Part shown: positions 20,591-20,680 of the stretch, in pieces
Layout of the letters: the number at the start of each line of letters is the position of its first letter
Numbering within the stretch: the stretch's first letter is position 1
NCBI RefSeq assembly: GCF_001050015.1
Contig: NZ_CVTB01000300.1
Coordinates: forward strand, 1 to 20,680
From: Mycolicibacterium malmesburyense
GTDB lineage: Bacteria > Actinomycetota > Actinomycetes > Mycobacteriales > Mycobacteriaceae
DNA: 20,680 nucleotides
Reading direction: 5' to 3'
Translations under genes and position numbers: made by a program
Notes under the pieces: model-generated
Database searches by the model: none
What the model was told of the DNA's origin: nothing
What the model saw: the letters and a program-made list of their open reading frames with translations, nothing else

Positions 20591-20680
20591 TCAGATGCAA
20601 CCGCTCACGCTGATCCGCCGGCCGACGTTCGCGCACACGCTCACGTTCGGCGCCGGCGGAACGTACGCCGGCGGCGGTGG
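20591..20680 (-). CDS. C-terminal 29 residues of a proline-rich, probably secreted protein
   Basis: The minus strand entering from the right edge has an open frame ending at TGA (20591-20593). It reads 'PPPPAYVPPAPNVSVCANVG' and ends 'RRISVSGCI'. A proline-rich linker followed by two cysteines in 'VSVCANVGRR-SVSGC' resembles the tails of small mycobacterial exported hypothetical proteins, where the cysteines probably form a disulfide. The start and any signal peptide lie outside the window. An alternative reading on the plus strand from ATG 20595 is also open to the edge but looks less protein-like. Confidence 0.5.
   Translation of the reverse strand, partial: PPPPAYVPPAPNVSVCANVGRRISVSGCI

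Noticed and set aside
1..20680. CRISPR arrays, tRNA or rRNA genes, insertion sequences, prophage or plasmid functions.
   Set aside because: No regularly spaced repeats, transposase or integrase motifs or RNA gene signatures were seen; gene order is that of the conserved mycobacterial chromosome with modest insertions.

Overview
The window is GC-rich chromosomal DNA from a mycobacterium, most likely a fast-growing Mycolicibacterium or a close relative. The evidence is gene content and order. From about 981 to 16006 the genes usfY, a small membrane protein, lat, lrpA, a DUF1338/HglS gene, pcd, a TetR gene, lhr and nei follow the order I know from M. tuberculosis Rv3288c to Rv3297, with several extra genes inserted. 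Many starts have a TAnnnT -10 element only 6-8 bases upstream, which is typical of leaderless mycobacterial transcripts.

Left part (1-2471): a general-stress island. It holds the start of a glycosyltransferase, a 67-residue acidic protein, a CsbD-like protein, a UsfY-like membrane protein, and a two-gene operon of a three-helix membrane protein and a flavodoxin-fold oxidoreductase. Each of these five transcription units is preceded by a GTTT-N15/16-GGG(T/A)A(T/G/C) element, the mycobacterial SigF promoter pattern. A perfect 32-base palindrome between csbD and usfY looks like a bidirectional terminator.

Middle-left part (2472-8492): a PAS-ANTAR protein and a membrane-anchored Mrr-type nuclease diverge from a short spacer with a leaderless-type promoter on each strand. 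Next come lrpA-lat on the minus strand and hglS-pcd on the plus strand. Together these give a lysine catabolic module. Lat makes aminoadipate semialdehyde and Pcd oxidises it to 2-aminoadipate. An aminotransferase not present here would yield 2-oxoadipate, which HglS converts to 2-hydroxyglutarate. LrpA is the likely local regulator.

Middle part (8489-16006): an SRPBCC protein, an SDR of the stress-linked YghA/YhdF type and a TetR regulator precede the large DNA repair helicase lhr and the glycosylase nei. lhr is preceded by a full TTGTCGGTG element, the RecA-independent PafBC-type damage promoter, spaced to place transcription start on the ATG at 10635.

Right part (16046-20680): a fatty acyl desaturase and its ferredoxin/flavin reductase form an operon divergent from a FabR/DesT-type TetR gene. 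Two AGTGAAC-N4-GTAC(A/G)CC boxes lie over the two starts. A crotonase-family gene, an SDR convergent with it, and the last 29 codons of a proline-rich probable secreted protein complete the window. I saw no tRNA, rRNA, CRISPR array, insertion sequence or prophage gene.
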